Below, in pieces: positions 10,139-20,751 of a stretch of 64,000 nt of DNA; positions within the stretch are counted from its first letter, which is position 1, and each line of letters opens with the position of its first letter. Source of the DNA: Mycolicibacterium fortuitum subsp. fortuitum (GTDB taxonomy: Bacteria > Actinomycetota > Actinomycetes > Mycobacteriales > Mycobacteriaceae); the NCBI RefSeq assembly GCF_022179545.1, contig NZ_AP025518.1, forward strand, positions 2,914,001-2,978,000. Reading direction: 5' to 3'. The notes below the pieces were generated by a model, which was given only the letters and a program-made list of their open reading frames with translations, ran no database searches and was not told the origin of the DNA. The position numbers and the translations under genes are program-made.

Positions 10139-10582
10139 TTGTCCGGGTACCAACCGGGCGGCATCGCCGTCACGGCCCGCTACTGGCGCGGTGCCGCGCC
10201 GTTCGGTCGCCGTGAACCGCAGTTCACCCTCAACGGAAACGTGGTGCCGTCTGCGGGCTGGGGCCGGACGGTCCTACCGGTTCTTCCCGGTAGGCATTTT
10301 CTTCATGTCGAAATTCCGGCCAAAGGGCGGTTCGGTTCGGCTCGCGGACTCGCCGACACCGTGATCGATGTGTACCCCGGCCGCATGATCGAACTCGAAT
10401 ATCGGGCGCCGCTGGCCGAGCCGATAGTGCGCGGCGTTTCCAGCCCGCGTGGTGCACTCGGCCCGGCGCCGCAGCAGTACAACGGCGTCGCCAACCTCGT
10501 CCTCGCCTGGGGAATGCTGCTGTTGCTCGGGATGGTGTTCGGCATGCCTGCGGTCTTCTGGCTCTTGGAGCGCCTCCTCTGA
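10139..10582 (+). CDS. Hypothetical protein with one C-terminal membrane helix
   Basis: A 147-residue unknown. The first 115 residues are beta-rich and basic ([15 protein letters not shown] start, then [30 protein letters not shown]), and resemble small mycobacterial proteins that sit on the cytoplasmic or outer face with one anchor. The C-terminal hydrophobic stretch from about residue 120 ([19 protein letters not shown]) is a membrane helix. The best start is TTG 10139; there is no strong ribosome site. It follows secG in frame after TAA plus two codons, so reinitiation from secG is the likely way it is translated. Third-position GC supports coding. Function unknown. Confidence 0.7.
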   Translation: MSGYQPGGIAVTARYWRGAAPFGRREPQFTLNGNVVPSAGWGRTVLPVLPGRHFLHVEIPAKGRFGSARGLADTVIDVYPGRMIELEYRAPLAEPIVRGVSSPRGALGPAPQQYNGVANLVLAWGMLLLLGMVFGMPAVFWLLERLL

Positions 10583-10623
10583 CCCGCCGTGCGGCATGTC
10601 GGCGCGGCAACGATACTGGGGGC

Positions 10624-13428
10624 ATGGCTGACGGACCCGATACCGTGCTGGATCCGATCGGTGCGGTCCAACGCACTCCGGTGGGCCGCGAGGCCACCGA
10701 GCCGATGCGCGAGGACATCCGGCTGCTCGGTGCGATTCTCGGTGACACCGTGCGCGAACAGAACGGAGACGAGGTCTTCGACCTGGTCGAACGGGCCCGG
10801 GTCGAGTCCTTTCGGGTTCGCCGCTCGGAGATCGACCGCGCAGAGTTGGCAGACTTGTTCTCCGGTATCGATATCCGCCACGCGATCCCGGTGATACGTG
10901 CCTTCACCCACTTTGCCCTGCTGGCCAACGTCGCCGAGGACATCCATCGCGAGCGGCGACGCGCAGTGCACGTGGCGGCCGGTGAGCCACCACAGGACAG
11001 CAGTCTGGCCGCCACCTACCTCAAGCTCGATCAGGCCGACCTGGAGGCGGCCGCCGTCGCAGACGCCCTGAGCGGAGCCCTGGTGGCACCGGTGATCACC
11101 GCGCACCCCACCGAAACCCGGCGCCGGACCGTCTTCGACACCCAACATCGGGTCACAGAGTTGATGCGGCTGCGCATGCACGGGCTGACCCACACAGCTG
11201 ACGGCCGCGACATCGAGGTCGAGTTGCGCCGCAACATCCTGACGCTGTGGCAAACCGCACTCGTCCGGTTGTCCCGACTCAAGATCTCCGACGAGATCGA
11301 AACCGGGCTGCGGTATTACCCGGCCGCATTCTTCGAGGTGATCCCACAGGTCAACGCCGAGGTCCGGAATGCTCTGCAAGCCCGCTGGCCGGGGCACGAC
11401 CTGCTGGAACAACCGATCCTGCGTCCGGGCAGCTGGATCGGCGGTGACCGGGACGGCAATCCCAACGTCGATGCGGGAGTGGTGCGGTTGGCCACGGGGC
11501 GTGCTGCCCACGTGGCGTTCGCCCACTACTTCGCCGAGATCACCGCGCTGGAAGAAGAGCTGTCGATGTCGGCCCGGCTGGTTCGGGTCAGTGACGAGCT
11601 CACCGCATTGGCAGAAGCCTGCGGCGAGCCGGCCCGCGCCGACGAACCCTACCGGCGGGCCCTGCGAGTGATCCATGGCCGGCTGACCGCCACCGGTCGC
11701 AACATCCTGGATGAACAGCCCGAACACGAGCTCGACCTCGGCTTGGACGCGTATGCCACCCCGGAGGAATTCCTCGCCGACCTCGACACCGTCGATACCT
11801 CGTTGAGAGGCCACGGCAGCGCGGTACTGGCCGACGATCGGCTCAGCAGACTACGAGAAGCGGTGCGGGTCTTCGGGTTTCACCTGTGCGGCCTGGACAT
11901 GCGGCAGAACTCCGAGGTGCACGAGCAGGTGGTCGGGGAACTGCTCGCCTGGGCCGGAGTGCATCCCGACTATGCGTCCCTGCCCGAGGCGAAACGGGTG
12001 GAACTGCTCGCGGCTGAGATCTCCACCCGACGTCCACTGATCGGTGAGGGCGCCGAGCTCTCGGAGCTGGCCCGCAAGGAACTCGACATCGTCGGTGCCG
12101 CGGCGCGGGCGGTGACCGTCTTCGGTGCTCAGGCCGTGCCCAACTACATCATCTCGATGTGCGAGTCGGTGTCCGACCTGCTCGAAGCGGCGATCCTGCT
12201 CAAAGAAGCCGGCCTGCTCGATGTTTCGGGCGCGGCCCACGGCGAGGTGTACGCACCTGTCGGCATCGTGCCGCTGTTCGAGACCATCGAGGATCTCCAG
12301 CAGGGTTCGTCGATCCTGGAGGCGGCGCTCGCCCTGCCGGTCTACCGCAGCATCGTCACCGCGCGCGGACAACATCAGGAAGTGATGTTGGGCTACTCGG
12401 ACTCCAACAAGGACGGCGGTTATCTGGCGGCCAACTGGGCGCTGTACCGAGCCGAACTGGACCTCGTCGAAGCCGCGCGTACGACCGGGATCCGGTTGCG
12501 CCTGTTCCACGGGCGGGGCGGCACCGTCGGTCGAGGCGGCGGACCCAGCTATGACGCCATCCTGGCGCAACCGCCCGGTGCGGTGAACGGATCGTTGCGG
12601 ATCACCGAGCAGGGTGAGGTGATCGCGGCGAAGTACGCCGAGCCGCGGATCGCGCACCGCAATCTCGAAACGCTGTTGGCTGCGACGCTGGAATCGACCC
12701 TGCTCGATGTCGAGGGGCTAGGCGACGAAGCCGGCCCTGCCTATCAGGTGCTCGACGAGCTTGCCGCCCTGGCGCAACGGGCGTACTCCGAATTGGTCCA
12801 TGAGACACCGGGATTCGTCGATTATTTCAAGGCGTCCACGCCGGTCAGTGAGATCGGTGCGCTGAACATCGGCAGCCGGCCCAGCTCACGCAAACCGACC
12901 ACCTCCATCGCCGATTTGCGGGCCATCCCATGGGTGCTGGCCTGGAGCCAGTCCCGGGTCATGCTGCCCGGGTGGTACGGGACGGGCACGGCGTTCCAAC
13001 AGTGGATCGCCGACGACGAGACCAGACTCGCGGTTCTGCAGGATCTGTATCGCCGCTGGCCGTTCTTCCGCACGGTGTTGTCGAACATGGCCCAGGTACT
13101 CGCCAAGTCCGATATGGGTTTGGCGGCGCGGTATTCCGAGTTGGTCGAAGACAAGGAGTTGCGGGCCCGGGTGTTCGACAAGATCGTCACCGAGCACACC
13201 CGCACCATCGAGATGTACAAGCTGATCACCGGTCAGGACGACCTGCTCGCCGACAACCCGGCGTTGGCTCGCTCGGTGTTCAATCGGTTCCCCTACCTCG
13301 AGCCGCTCAATCACCTTCAGGTCGAGCTGCTGCGGCGGTATCGCGGCGGGGACACCGACGAAAGGGTGCAGCGCGGAATCCTGCTGACGATGAGTGGACT
13401 GGCGACTGCCTTGCGGAACAGCGGTTGA
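10624..13428 (+). CDS. ppc: Phosphoenolpyruvate carboxylase
   Basis: Carboxylates phosphoenolpyruvate to oxaloacetate, feeding the TCA cycle; 934 residues, full length. Conserved sites are [11 protein letters not shown] with the catalytic histidine, [10 protein letters not shown], the loop [11 protein letters not shown], and [14 protein letters not shown]; the C-terminus ends in the family pattern with NSG. ATG 10624 is preceded by GATACT at 10612-10617, six bases away, so a leaderless transcript is possible. It converges on the minus-strand gene ending at 13465. Confidence 0.98.
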   Translation: MADGPDTVLDPIGAVQRTPVGREATEPMREDIRLLGAILGDTVREQNGDEVFDLVERARVESFRVRRSEIDRAELADLFSGIDIRHAIPVIRAFTHFALLANVAEDIHRERRRAVHVAAGEPPQDSSLAATYLKLDQADLEAAAVADALSGALVAPVITAHPTETRRRTVFDTQHRVTELMRLRMHGLTHTADGRDIEVELRRNILTLWQTALVRLSRLKISDEIETGLRYYPAAFFEVIPQVNAEVRNALQARWPGHDLLEQPILRPGSWIGGDRDGNPNVDAGVVRLATGRAAHVAFAHYFAEITALEEELSMSARLVRVSDELTALAEACGEPARADEPYRRALRVIHGRLTATGRNILDEQPEHELDLGLDAYATPEEFLADLDTVDTSLRGHGSAVLADDRLSRLREAVRVFGFHLCGLDMRQNSEVHEQVVGELLAWAGVHPDYASLPEAKRVELLAAEISTRRPLIGEGAELSELARKELDIVGAAARAVTVFGAQAVPNYIISMCESVSDLLEAAILLKEAGLLDVSGAAHGEVYAPVGIVPLFETIEDLQQGSSILEAALALPVYRSIVTARGQHQEVMLGYSDSNKDGGYLAANWALYRAELDLVEAARTTGIRLRLFHGRGGTVGRGGGPSYDAILAQPPGAVNGSLRITEQGEVIAAKYAEPRIAHRNLETLLAATLESTLLDVEGLGDEAGPAYQVLDELAALAQRAYSELVHETPGFVDYFKASTPVSEIGALNIGSRPSSRKPTTSIADLRAIPWVLAWSQSRVMLPGWYGTGTAFQQWIADDETRLAVLQDLYRRWPFFRTVLSNMAQVLAKSDMGLAARYSELVEDKELRARVFDKIVTEHTRTIEMYKLITGQDDLLADNPALARSVFNRFPYLEPLNHLQVELLRRYRGGDTDERVQRGILLTMSGLATALRNSG

Positions 13429-13429
13429 A

Positions 13430-13453
13430 CCGCCCGGCTGCCGTCCGGGGCGG
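13430..13453. terminator. Possible terminator hairpin between converging genes
   Basis: CCGCCC at 13430-13435 can pair with GGGCGG at 13448-13453 across a 12-base loop, between the ends of ppc and the Rv1444c-like gene. It is short and has no T-run, so support is weak. Confidence 0.3.
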
Positions 13454-13464
13454 CCCTTATCTGT

Positions 13465-13842
13465 CTACAGGCCCGCGCTCTTGCGCACCCGTTCGATCAT
13501 CCCGCGCACCGCGCTCTCGGTCGCGGCCAGCGGTGCCATCACGGCTTCGCCGATACCGACGATGACTTCGACCCGGTCCACGATCGACTCCAGGCGCTCG
13601 ACCATGCCGATCAGGCGAGGTGCGAGCTCGTCGATGCGGGTGATGGTGTCGTTGAAGCGGTCGAGCGTGGCATCCAGGCCGCCGGTCGACCTGTTGAGGT
13701 CGACCAGGGTGCTGCTGAGATCGGTGAGCAGGGTATCGACCTGCTCGACGGTCATGTCGGCGTTGAGTGCGGCCTGGGTCAGCGTCCGGATTCGTTGCCG
13801 CCCGGAGTTCGGGCGGGCGCGGCCGTCCCCTTTGTCTGCCAT
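13465..13842 (-). CDS. Conserved hypothetical protein, Rv1444c-like
   Basis: A 125-residue soluble protein from ATG 13842; the frame continues upstream, but the sequence before ADKGDGRARPNSGRQ is low-complexity and unlike protein. After a basic N-terminus it is almost wholly amphipathic helix with regular leucine, isoleucine and valine spacing (VDTLLTDLSSTLVDLNRST, then LIGMVERLESIVDRVEVIV), suggesting a coiled coil or helical bundle. Position and size match M. tuberculosis Rv1444c, next to the pgl-opcA-zwf operon. Function unknown; a link to the pentose-phosphate genes is suggested only by position. Confidence 0.8.
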   Translation of the reverse strand: MADKGDGRARPNSGRQRIRTLTQAALNADMTVEQVDTLLTDLSSTLVDLNRSTGGLDATLDRFNDTITRIDELAPRLIGMVERLESIVDRVEVIVGIGEAVMAPLAATESAVRGMIERVRKSAGL

Positions 13843-13892
13843 GCCAGACAGTATGGCCGGTCGGGAACCAAACGCGGACCAACCGCGTCTGA

Positions 13893-14045
13893 ATGGTTGT
13901 GCGGCAATTCTGCGAATACCGAACCCCGTCGGCCGTGGTGACCGGGGGAGCCACGCCCGACCGCCAGGTGGCCGACTACCTGGCCGGGTATGCCGAGGCA
14001 TTGGCCGACCGAACAGGCGAACGGCCCGGCGTCTCCGACGATTGA
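13893..14045 (+). CDS. Possible small protein, 35-50 aa
   Basis: A short plus-strand frame fills much of the 213-base gap between the Rv1444c-like gene and pgl. From GTG 13938 it reads 35 residues and includes DRQVADYLAGYAEALADRTG; from ATG 13893 it would be 50 residues. Third codon positions are strongly G/C, and the sequence looks like a short amphipathic helix with an acidic tail. There is no convincing ribosome site. It overlaps nothing but runs opposite to both neighbours. It may be a real small gene or a chance frame. Confidence 0.35.
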   Translation: MVVRQFCEYRTPSAVVTGGATPDRQVADYLAGYAEALADRTGERPGVSDD

Positions 14046-14055
14046 CCGGGTGGGT

Positions 14056-14787
14056 TCAGAGCTTGCTCGCGGCGGCCTCGTCGAGCAACCACACCGTTCG
14101 CTCGCGGCCGACCGCGCCCGCGGCGGGGACGTCGACCGGGTCGGCACCGTTGATCGCAGCGGCGACCGCGTCGGCCTTCGCGTCTCCGGATACCACCAGC
14201 CACACCTCTCGCGAGTTGCGAACTGCGGGCAAGGTCAACGTGATTCGGCGTGGCGGTGGTTTGGGGGAGTCGGGCACGCCCACCACCATGCGGTCGGTTT
14301 CCCGCACCGCCGCGGTGTCGGGAAACAGCGAGTTGATATGTCCCTCACCGCCCATGCCGAGCAGATGCACGTCGAACTCCGGTCCGGGAGCGTCGAAGTT
14401 GGCGGCCAACAGCTGGGCGTATCCGGCGGCGGCTGCGGCGAGATCGTCACCGAATTCGCCGTCACTGGCCGCCATCGCGTGCACGTTGACATCCGATATC
14501 CCGACATGGTCCAACAGTGCCTCGCGGGCCTGCTTGTCGTTGCGCTCGTCGTCGTCCTGCGGCACGAAACGCTCGTCACCCCAGTACACGTGCACCTTCG
14601 ACCAGTCGATCTCACCGCTACGCTCGCCCACGCGCTTGAGCAGACCGATGCCCGTGCCTCCGCCGGTGAGAACGATGTTGGCATGGCCTCGCGCGGAGAT
14701 CGCGGACGTGATGGCATCCACCAACCGGTCTCCGGCGGCGGCCACCAGCGCGGCGGTGTCGGCGTAGCGTTCGATAACAGTGCTCAT
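14056..14787 (-). CDS. pgl: 6-phosphogluconolactonase
   Basis: Hydrolyses 6-phosphogluconolactone in the oxidative pentose-phosphate pathway; 243 residues from ATG 14787 ([10 protein letters not shown]). Family motifs are [15 protein letters not shown] for phosphate binding, [10 protein letters not shown], and [15 protein letters not shown] near residue 145. Its ATG overlaps the opcA stop by 4 bases (ATGA), so it is the last gene of the tkt-tal-zwf-opcA-pgl operon. The longer open frame upstream lies inside opcA and is not used. In M. tuberculosis it is called devB (Rv1445c). Confidence 0.96.
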   Translation of the reverse strand: MSTVIERYADTAALVAAAGDRLVDAITSAISARGHANIVLTGGGTGIGLLKRVGERSGEIDWSKVHVYWGDERFVPQDDDERNDKQAREALLDHVGISDVNVHAMAASDGEFGDDLAAAAAGYAQLLAANFDAPGPEFDVHLLGMGGEGHINSLFPDTAAVRETDRMVVGVPDSPKPPPRRITLTLPAVRNSREVWLVVSGDAKADAVAAAINGADPVDVPAAGAVGRERTVWLLDEAAASKL

Positions 14788-15695
14788 ACGTACTGGACCT
14801 TGTCGATTCCCGTGAGTGCGTCGTAGTAGATCTCGTCGGCGTCGAGGCGGCGCAGATCCTCGGCCAGGCATTCCTTGGCCTCGCGGCGGGCCAAGGGCAC
14901 CAACGCATCCGGCTTGCCCGTGCGGCTCAGCACCGCGGTGACACCGGTCTGCGGACGGGCCAGGGTCACAGTTTCACTGGGCCTGGTGAGCTCGACCTTC
15001 AATTCGCCGGTTGTCCGGGTCACCGGTCCGTCGATCAGGTTGGCCAACCAGCCGGCCAGGATGTCGAGCGCCGGCTCGTCCTTGAGCCCGGACACGAGCG
15101 CCGAGGTGATGGGTTCGTGAGGGGGCTGATCGATAGCCGCGGCCAGCAGCGCGCGCCAGTAGGTGACCCGGCTCCAGGCCAGATCGGTGTCACCGGCGGT
15201 GTAACCGTTGAGCCTGCTCTTGATGCAGGCCAGCGGATCAGTGCCGTTGGTGGCATCGGTGATCCGGCGAACCGCCAACTTACCCAGCGGATCCTGTGCG
15301 GGTACGGCGGGCGCGAGGTCGGGCCACCAGGTCACCACCGGGGTGTCCGGCAGCAGGAACGGCGTCACCACACTGCTGGCGTGGTTGGCCAGCGGACCGG
15401 ACAACCGCAGCACCACCACCTCGTTGGCTCCGGCGTCGCGGCCCACCCGCAGTTGGGCATCCAGCCGGGGCTCGGTGGTCAACCGGTCTCCGGGAATAAC
15501 CACGATCACGCGGCACGGATGCTCCCGGCTCGCGGCGTTGGCCGCGTCGATCGACTCCTCCAGCAGAGCATCGGAATCGGGGGCGATGACCAGCGTCAGC
15601 ACCCGGCCGAGAGTGATCGCCCCACCCTCCTCCCGCATCGCGACGATCTTCTTGTTGATCGCACCGGTATTGGTGTCGGGCAGATCGACTATCAC
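14784..15695 (-). CDS. opcA: Glucose-6-phosphate dehydrogenase assembly protein OpcA
   Basis: Partner of G6PDH needed for its assembly or activity in cyanobacteria and actinobacteria. From GTG 15695 the protein is 303 residues and opens with [17 protein letters not shown]; this start overlaps the zwf stop as GTGA, the coupling used along this operon, and gives the same length as Rv1446c. An upstream ATG at 15707 is in frame but lies further inside zwf. The central segment [16 protein letters not shown] is typical of OpcA. The protein is soluble with no known catalytic motif. Confidence 0.93.
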   Translation of the reverse strand: MIVDLPDTNTGAINKKIVAMREEGGAITLGRVLTLVIAPDSDALLEESIDAANAASREHPCRVIVVIPGDRLTTEPRLDAQLRVGRDAGANEVVVLRLSGPLANHASSVVTPFLLPDTPVVTWWPDLAPAVPAQDPLGKLAVRRITDATNGTDPLACIKSRLNGYTAGDTDLAWSRVTYWRALLAAAIDQPPHEPITSALVSGLKDEPALDILAGWLANLIDGPVTRTTGELKVELTRPSETVTLARPQTGVTAVLSRTGKPDALVPLARREAKECLAEDLRRLDADEIYYDALTGIDKVQYV

Positions 15696-17242
15696 GGCCG
15701 CCTCCATTCGCGCCCGGACCGGCGCAGCATCTCGAACGCCGACTCCGGGCCCCACGTTCCGGCCTCATACGGATCGGGCTTACCGTGCGTCGCCCAGTAT
15801 TCGAGCGCGGGATCCAAGATCTTCCAAGACAATTCGACCTCGGCGTTGACCGGGAACAGCGACGGCTCGCCCAGCAACACGTCGAGGATCAGACGCTCAT
15901 AGGCCTCTGGCGACTCCTCGGCGAACGCCGAACCGTAGGAGAAGTCCATGCTGACATCGCGGACCTCCATGATGTGTCCCGGAACCTTCGACCCGAACCG
16001 CAGGGTGATGCCCTCGTCGGGCTGCACCCGGATCACCAATGCGTTCTGACCTAGTTCATCGGTCATCGTGGCGTCGAACGGCAAGTGGGGCGCGCGCTTG
16101 AAGAGCAGCGCGATCTCGGTGACCCTGCGGCCCAAGCGTTTTCCGGTCCGCAGATAGAACGGGACCCCTGCCCAGCGGCGGGTGTCCACGTCCAGCGTGA
16201 TGGCTGCGAAGGTCTCGGTGGTCGAGGTCTTCGAGAAACCTTCCTCGTCCAGCAACCCGACGACCTTCTCGCCGCCCTGCCAGCCGGCGATGTACTGGCC
16301 GCGGGAGGTGGTCTCGTCCAGCGGCTCGGCGAGCCGGGTCGCCGACAGCACCTTGATCTTCTCGGCCTGCAGTTCGGAGGGGGAGAAGCTCACCGGCTCT
16401 TCCATCGCGGTCAATGCCAGCAGCTGCAGCAGGTGGTTCTGGATGACGTCGCGCGCCGCGCCGACACCGTCGTAGTATCCGCCGCGTCCACCGAGTCCGA
16501 TGTCCTCGGCCATCGTGATCTGCACGCTGTCCACGTAATGCGAGTTCAGCACCGGCTCGAACATCTCGTTGGCGAAGCGCAGCGCCAGGATGTTCTGGAC
16601 GGTCTCCTTGCCCAGGTAGTGGTCGATGCGGAACACCGAGGACTCCGGGAACACGCTGTTGACCACGGCGTTGAGCTCTTCGGCGCTTTTCAGGTCGTGC
16701 CCGAAAGGCTTCTCGATGACCACCCGGCTCCAGCTGCCCTCCGGCTTGTCCGCCAGGCCGGACTTGGACAGCTGCTCGCAGACCTGGGGGAACGATTTCG
16801 GCGGGATCGACAGGTAGAACGCGTGATTGCCGCTGGTTCCGCGCTCGATGTCGAGTTTGTGCAGGGTGTCCTTGAGCCGTTCGAAGGACTCGTCATCGTC
16901 GAACGTGCCCTGTACGAACCGGAATCCCTCGGCCAGGCGGTCCCACACCTCCTGACGGAACGGCGTGCGGGCGTGCTGCTTGACCGCGTCGTAGACGATC
17001 TTGCCGAAATCCTCGTCCGCCCAGTCCCGGCGGGCGAACCCCACCAGTGCGAAGCTCGGTGGCAACAGGCCACGGTTGGCCAGATCGTAGATGGCCGGCA
17101 TGAGCTTCTTGCGGGCCAGGTCACCGGTGACGCCGAAGATCACCACCGCACACGGCCCCGCGATGCGGGGCATGCGCTTGTCGCGCTTGTCCCGCAACGG
17201 GTTACGCCAGGCGGTCTCCGGCCTGTCTTTGGCCGGGCTCAT
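15692..17242 (-). CDS. zwf: Glucose-6-phosphate 1-dehydrogenase
   Basis: First enzyme of the oxidative pentose-phosphate pathway, making NADPH; 516 residues from ATG 17242 ([12 protein letters not shown]). The Rossmann motif [14 protein letters not shown] is near residue 35, and the catalytic signature [13 protein letters not shown] carries the active-site histidine. The ATG overlaps the tal stop (ATGA). About 100 in-frame codons upstream lie inside tal and are a shadow. It corresponds to zwf2 (Rv1447c) of M. tuberculosis. Confidence 0.98.
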   Translation of the reverse strand: MSPAKDRPETAWRNPLRDKRDKRMPRIAGPCAVVIFGVTGDLARKKLMPAIYDLANRGLLPPSFALVGFARRDWADEDFGKIVYDAVKQHARTPFRQEVWDRLAEGFRFVQGTFDDDESFERLKDTLHKLDIERGTSGNHAFYLSIPPKSFPQVCEQLSKSGLADKPEGSWSRVVIEKPFGHDLKSAEELNAVVNSVFPESSVFRIDHYLGKETVQNILALRFANEMFEPVLNSHYVDSVQITMAEDIGLGGRGGYYDGVGAARDVIQNHLLQLLALTAMEEPVSFSPSELQAEKIKVLSATRLAEPLDETTSRGQYIAGWQGGEKVVGLLDEEGFSKTSTTETFAAITLDVDTRRWAGVPFYLRTGKRLGRRVTEIALLFKRAPHLPFDATMTDELGQNALVIRVQPDEGITLRFGSKVPGHIMEVRDVSMDFSYGSAFAEESPEAYERLILDVLLGEPSLFPVNAEVELSWKILDPALEYWATHGKPDPYEAGTWGPESAFEMLRRSGREWRRP

Positions 17243-18354
17243 TTCTTTGCGGCGTCGAGTTGGCCCTGTGTCGCGTCGAGCAGTTCCTGCCACGACTTCT
17301 CGAACTTGTCCACGCCTTCGTCCTCGAGCACCTTGAACACATCGACCAGGTCGATGCCGACGGCGCTGAGTTTGTCGAAGATCTGCTGCGAGGCCGCCGC
17401 GGTGCCGGTGATGGTGTCGCCGGTGATCTTGCCGTGGTCGGCGACGGCTTCCAGCGTCTTCTCCGGCAGTGTGTTCACCGTGTGCGGCGCGACCAGTTCG
17501 GTGACATACAGCGTGTCGGAGTAGTCCGGATTCTTGACGCCGGTGGAGGCCCACAGCACGCGCTGTACCCGAGCGCCGTCGCCCTTGAGCGCTGCGAAGC
17601 GCTCGCTGCCGAAGACTTCCTCGTAGGCCGCGTAGGCCAGGCGCGAGTTGGCCACACCGGCCTTGCCGCGCAACCCCAGCGCGTCATCCGAACCGATCTT
17701 CTCCAGCCGGTTGTCGATCTCGGTGTCCACGCGGGACACGAAGAACGATGCGACCGAATGGATCTTGGACAGATCGTGGCCCGCTTCCTTGGCCTTCTCC
17801 AGGCCGGACAGGTACGCGTCCATCACCGCGCGGTGCCGCTCGACCGAGAAGATCAACGTGACGTTGACCGAGATGCCCTCGGCGATCACCGCGGTGATCG
17901 CGGGCAGTCCTGCCAGCGTGGCCGGGATCTTGATCAGCAGGTTCGGTCGATCGACGGTCTTCCACAGGTCGATGGCCTGCAGGATCGTCTTGTCGGTGTC
18001 GTGGGCCAGCCGCGGATCGACCTCGATCGACACCCGGCCGTCGACACCGTCGGAGGCCTCGTACTGCTTGGCCAGGACATCGCAGGCATTGCGCACGTCA
18101 TCTGTGGTGACCGTGCGGATGGTGTCGTCCACGTCGGCGCCCTGCTTGGCGAGCTCGGCGACCTGGGCGTCATATGCGGTGCCCTTCGACAGCGCCGCCT
18201 GGAAGATCGACGGGTTGGTGGTGACACCGACGACGCTGCGGGTATCGATCAGCTTCTGCAGATTGCCGGTCTGCAGCCGATCACGCGACAGGTCGTCGAG
18301 CCAGACGGATACACCCGCGGCGCTCAGCGCCGCGAGATTCGGGTTCTGAGTCAT
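17239..18354 (-). CDS. tal: Transaldolase
   Basis: Moves a dihydroxyacetone unit between sugar phosphates in the non-oxidative pentose-phosphate branch; 371 residues, the long actinobacterial form. The Schiff-base lysine is in NLLIKIPAT. The N-terminal signature [13 protein letters not shown] and [13 protein letters not shown] are clear. It lies 74 bases after tkt, and that gap holds a 24-base tandem repeat. The stop overlaps zwf, so tal and zwf are co-translated. Confidence 0.98.
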   Translation of the reverse strand: MTQNPNLAALSAAGVSVWLDDLSRDRLQTGNLQKLIDTRSVVGVTTNPSIFQAALSKGTAYDAQVAELAKQGADVDDTIRTVTTDDVRNACDVLAKQYEASDGVDGRVSIEVDPRLAHDTDKTILQAIDLWKTVDRPNLLIKIPATLAGLPAITAVIAEGISVNVTLIFSVERHRAVMDAYLSGLEKAKEAGHDLSKIHSVASFFVSRVDTEIDNRLEKIGSDDALGLRGKAGVANSRLAYAAYEEVFGSERFAALKGDGARVQRVLWASTGVKNPDYSDTLYVTELVAPHTVNTLPEKTLEAVADHGKITGDTITGTAAASQQIFDKLSAVGIDLVDVFKVLEDEGVDKFEKSWQELLDATQGQLDAAKK

Positions 18355-18382
18355 GTTCGCCTTCTCCTGCTAGTCGACGGTT

Positions 18383-18437
18383 AGTTGTCACGACCGCGGT
18401 GCGGTCAGTTGTCACGACCGCGGTGCGGTCAGTTGTC
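18383..18437 (-). repeat. Tandem 24-bp repeat with two hairpins at the end of tkt
   Basis: Two identical 24-bp units (18383-18406 and 18407-18430) are followed by a 7-base partial copy. On the coding strand each unit contains ACAACTGACC, so the last codons and stop of tkt are repeated, and GACCGCACCGCGGTC folds into a 6-bp stem with a 3-base loop twice in a row. It may act as RNA processing or stabilising stems between tkt and tal, or be a recent slippage duplication. Confidence 0.85.
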
Positions 18438-20519
18438 CAGGGACCGTTCCGCTGCGGCCGCGACAGCCTCGGGGGTGAAACCGAACTCGCGGAACAGGGT
18501 CTTGTCGTCGGCGGAGGCACCGTAGTGCTCGATCGAGACGATCTCGCCGGTGTCTCCGACCAGCTTGTACCAACTCTGCGCCACCGCGGCCTCGACCGCC
18601 ACCCGGGCCGACACCGCCGGCGGCAGCACCGAATCGCGGTACTCCTTGGGCTGGGATTCGAACCACTCCACGCACGGCATCGACACCACGCTGGCGTTGA
18701 TGTCCTTGTCGGCCAACAGCTTCTGCGCGGCGACCGCAAGCTGGAGTTCCGAGCCCGTGGCGATGATCACCACGTCGGGGTTTTCCTCCGGGGTGCCGCC
18801 CAGCACGTAACCGCCCCGGGCGACACCTTCGGCGCTGGTGCCTTCGAGTACGGGGACGCCCTGGCGGGTCAGGATCAACCCGACGGGGCCGGTGCTGGCG
18901 GTGCGCTCCAGCACGGTCTTCCACGCGTAGGCGGTCTCGTTCGGGTCACCCGGCCGCACCACCGACAGGTTCGGGATCGCCCGCAGCGCCGCCAGATGCT
19001 CGATCGGCTGGTGCGTGGGGCCGTCTTCGCCGAGACCGATCGAATCGTGGGTCCAGACGTAGATCGGATCGATGTTCATCAAAGAGGCCAAACGCACAGC
19101 CGGCCGCATGTAATCCGAGAACTGGAGGAAGGTTCCACCGTAGGGGCGGGTCGGACCGTGCAGCACGATGCCGGACAGGATCGCGCCCATGGCGTGCTCG
19201 CGGATGCCGAAGTGCAGGGTGCGCCCGTACCAGGTCGCGTTCCAGTCCTCGGTCGAGATCGACGGTGGGCCGAAGGAATTGGCGCCCTTGATCGTGGTGT
19301 TGTTGCTGCCCGCGAGGTCGGCCGAACCGCCCCACAGCTCGGGCAGCGTCTGGCCGACGGCGGCCAGCACGGCACCGGAGGCGGCACGGGTGGCCACCGG
19401 CTTGGAATCGACGTCCCAATGCGGCAGATCGGCGTCCCAGCCCTCGGGCAGCTTCTGTGCCAAGAGGCGGTCCAGGAGCTCCTTGCGCTCTGGCTCGCGC
19501 TCGGCCCAGGCGTCGAAGGTCACCTGCCAGTCGGCGTGGGCCTTCTTGCCGCGGTCGACCAGCTGACGGGTGTGGGCGATGACGTCGTCGCGCACATCGA
19601 AGCTCTTCTCCGGGTCGAAGCCGAGCACCTTCTTGGTGGCGGCCACCTCGTCGGCGCCCAGGGCCGACCCGTGCACGCCGCCGGTGTTCATCTTGGTGGG
19701 CGCCGGGTAGCCGATGATGGTGCGCAGCGCGATGAACGACGGTTTGTCGGTGACCTTCTTGGCCTCGGCGATCGCCTTCTCGATGCCGACGACGTTCTCG
19801 CCGCCTTCGACTTCCTGGACGTGCCAGCCGTAGGCGCGGTAGCGCGCGGGCACATCCTCGCTCAGTGCGATGTCGGTGTTGTGCTCGATGGAGATCTTGT
19901 TGTCATCCCAGAACACGATGAGGTTGCCCAGCTGCTGGGTGCCTGCCAGCGACGATGCTTCGCTGGTGACGCCTTCCTCGATGTCGCCGTCAGAGGCCAC
20001 CACGTAGATGTAGTGATCGAACGGGCTCTCGCCCGGGGCGGTGTCGGGGTCGAACAGGCCGCGCTCGTAGCGGGCGGCCATGGCCATACCGACCGCAGAC
20101 GCCAGGCCCTGGCCAAGTGGTCCGGTGGTGATCTCCACGCCCTTGGTGTGGTGATACTCCGGGTGGCCGGGGGTGAGTGAACCCCAGGTGCGCAGTGCTT
20201 CGATGTCGGCCAGCTCCAGCCCGAAGCCGCCGAGGTAGAGCTGCAGGTACAGGGTGAGGCTGGAATGCCCGCAGGACAGCACGAAGCGGTCCCGGCCGAT
20301 CCAGTGGGTGTCGCTGGGGTCGTGCCGGAGCTGGCGCTGGAACAGCGTGTAGGCCAGCGGTGCCAGGCTCATCGCGGTTCCGGGGTGGCCGTTGCCGACC
20401 TTCTGCACCGCATCCGCCGCGAGCACCCGGACGGTGTCGACCGCAACGCTGTCGAGTTCGGTCCAGTCATCTGGGTGGTTGGGCTGGGTGAGAGCGGTGA
20501 TCTCTTCGGCGGTGGTCAC
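18429..20519 (-). CDS. tkt: Transketolase
   Basis: Thiamine-diphosphate enzyme of the non-oxidative pentose-phosphate pathway; 696 residues from GTG 20519 ([15 protein letters not shown]), matching the start and length of Rv1449c. GAGGAAG lies 8 bases upstream on the coding strand, which favours this start over the longer ones at 20528 and 20570. The cofactor motif is [16 protein letters not shown], with N in [20 protein letters not shown] and [14 protein letters not shown] are typical. It heads the operon; a TAGGGT box on the minus strand at 20586-20591 is a likely -10. Confidence 0.98.
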   Translation of the reverse strand: MTTAEEITALTQPNHPDDWTELDSVAVDTVRVLAADAVQKVGNGHPGTAMSLAPLAYTLFQRQLRHDPSDTHWIGRDRFVLSCGHSSLTLYLQLYLGGFGLELADIEALRTWGSLTPGHPEYHHTKGVEITTGPLGQGLASAVGMAMAARYERGLFDPDTAPGESPFDHYIYVVASDGDIEEGVTSEASSLAGTQQLGNLIVFWDDNKISIEHNTDIALSEDVPARYRAYGWHVQEVEGGENVVGIEKAIAEAKKVTDKPSFIALRTIIGYPAPTKMNTGGVHGSALGADEVAATKKVLGFDPEKSFDVRDDVIAHTRQLVDRGKKAHADWQVTFDAWAEREPERKELLDRLLAQKLPEGWDADLPHWDVDSKPVATRAASGAVLAAVGQTLPELWGGSADLAGSNNTTIKGANSFGPPSISTEDWNATWYGRTLHFGIREHAMGAILSGIVLHGPTRPYGGTFLQFSDYMRPAVRLASLMNIDPIYVWTHDSIGLGEDGPTHQPIEHLAALRAIPNLSVVRPGDPNETAYAWKTVLERTASTGPVGLILTRQGVPVLEGTSAEGVARGGYVLGGTPEENPDVVIIATGSELQLAVAAQKLLADKDINASVVSMPCVEWFESQPKEYRDSVLPPAVSARVAVEAAVAQSWYKLVGDTGEIVSIEHYGASADDKTLFREFGFTPEAVAAAAERSLDN

Positions 20520-20585
20520 TAAGCTCACTTCCTCGTCTTCTGTGTGCTGGCACATGCGCGCAGTTGCCATGCTGCTACGACAAAC

Positions 20586-20591
20586 ACCCTA
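20586..20591 (-). promoter_or_regulatory. -10 box of the tkt operon
   Basis: TAGGGT on the minus strand. Transcription from about 20579 would leave a leader of some 60 bases containing the GAGGAAG ribosome site of tkt. Confidence 0.45.
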
Positions 20592-20700
20592 GTGGGGCGG
20601 ACTCATCCGATGCAGACTGGTTCTCACACCGATACCCCGTCGTTTACCCGTAGTTGCCCCGGAACAGACCCTGCGGTACCGAGCCATTCAGGCGGCGGTC

Positions 20701-20706
20701 TACCAT
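20701..20706 (+). promoter_or_regulatory. -10 box of ctaB
   Basis: TACCAT lies about 46 bases before the ctaB GTG, leaving a short leader with the ribosome site GAGGAG at 20739-20744. The tkt-ctaB gap holds the two divergent promoters and nothing else that I recognise. Confidence 0.4.
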
Positions 20707-20751
20707 CGTGTGTAGTAGAAGCCGCGTGACGCCACCCGAGGAGTTATTTGC

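Noticed and set aside
17243..17554. Longer N-terminus for zwf
   Set aside because: The extra 104 codons are arginine/histidine-rich, lie inside tal in another phase, and the ATGA overlap at 17242 matches the operon pattern.
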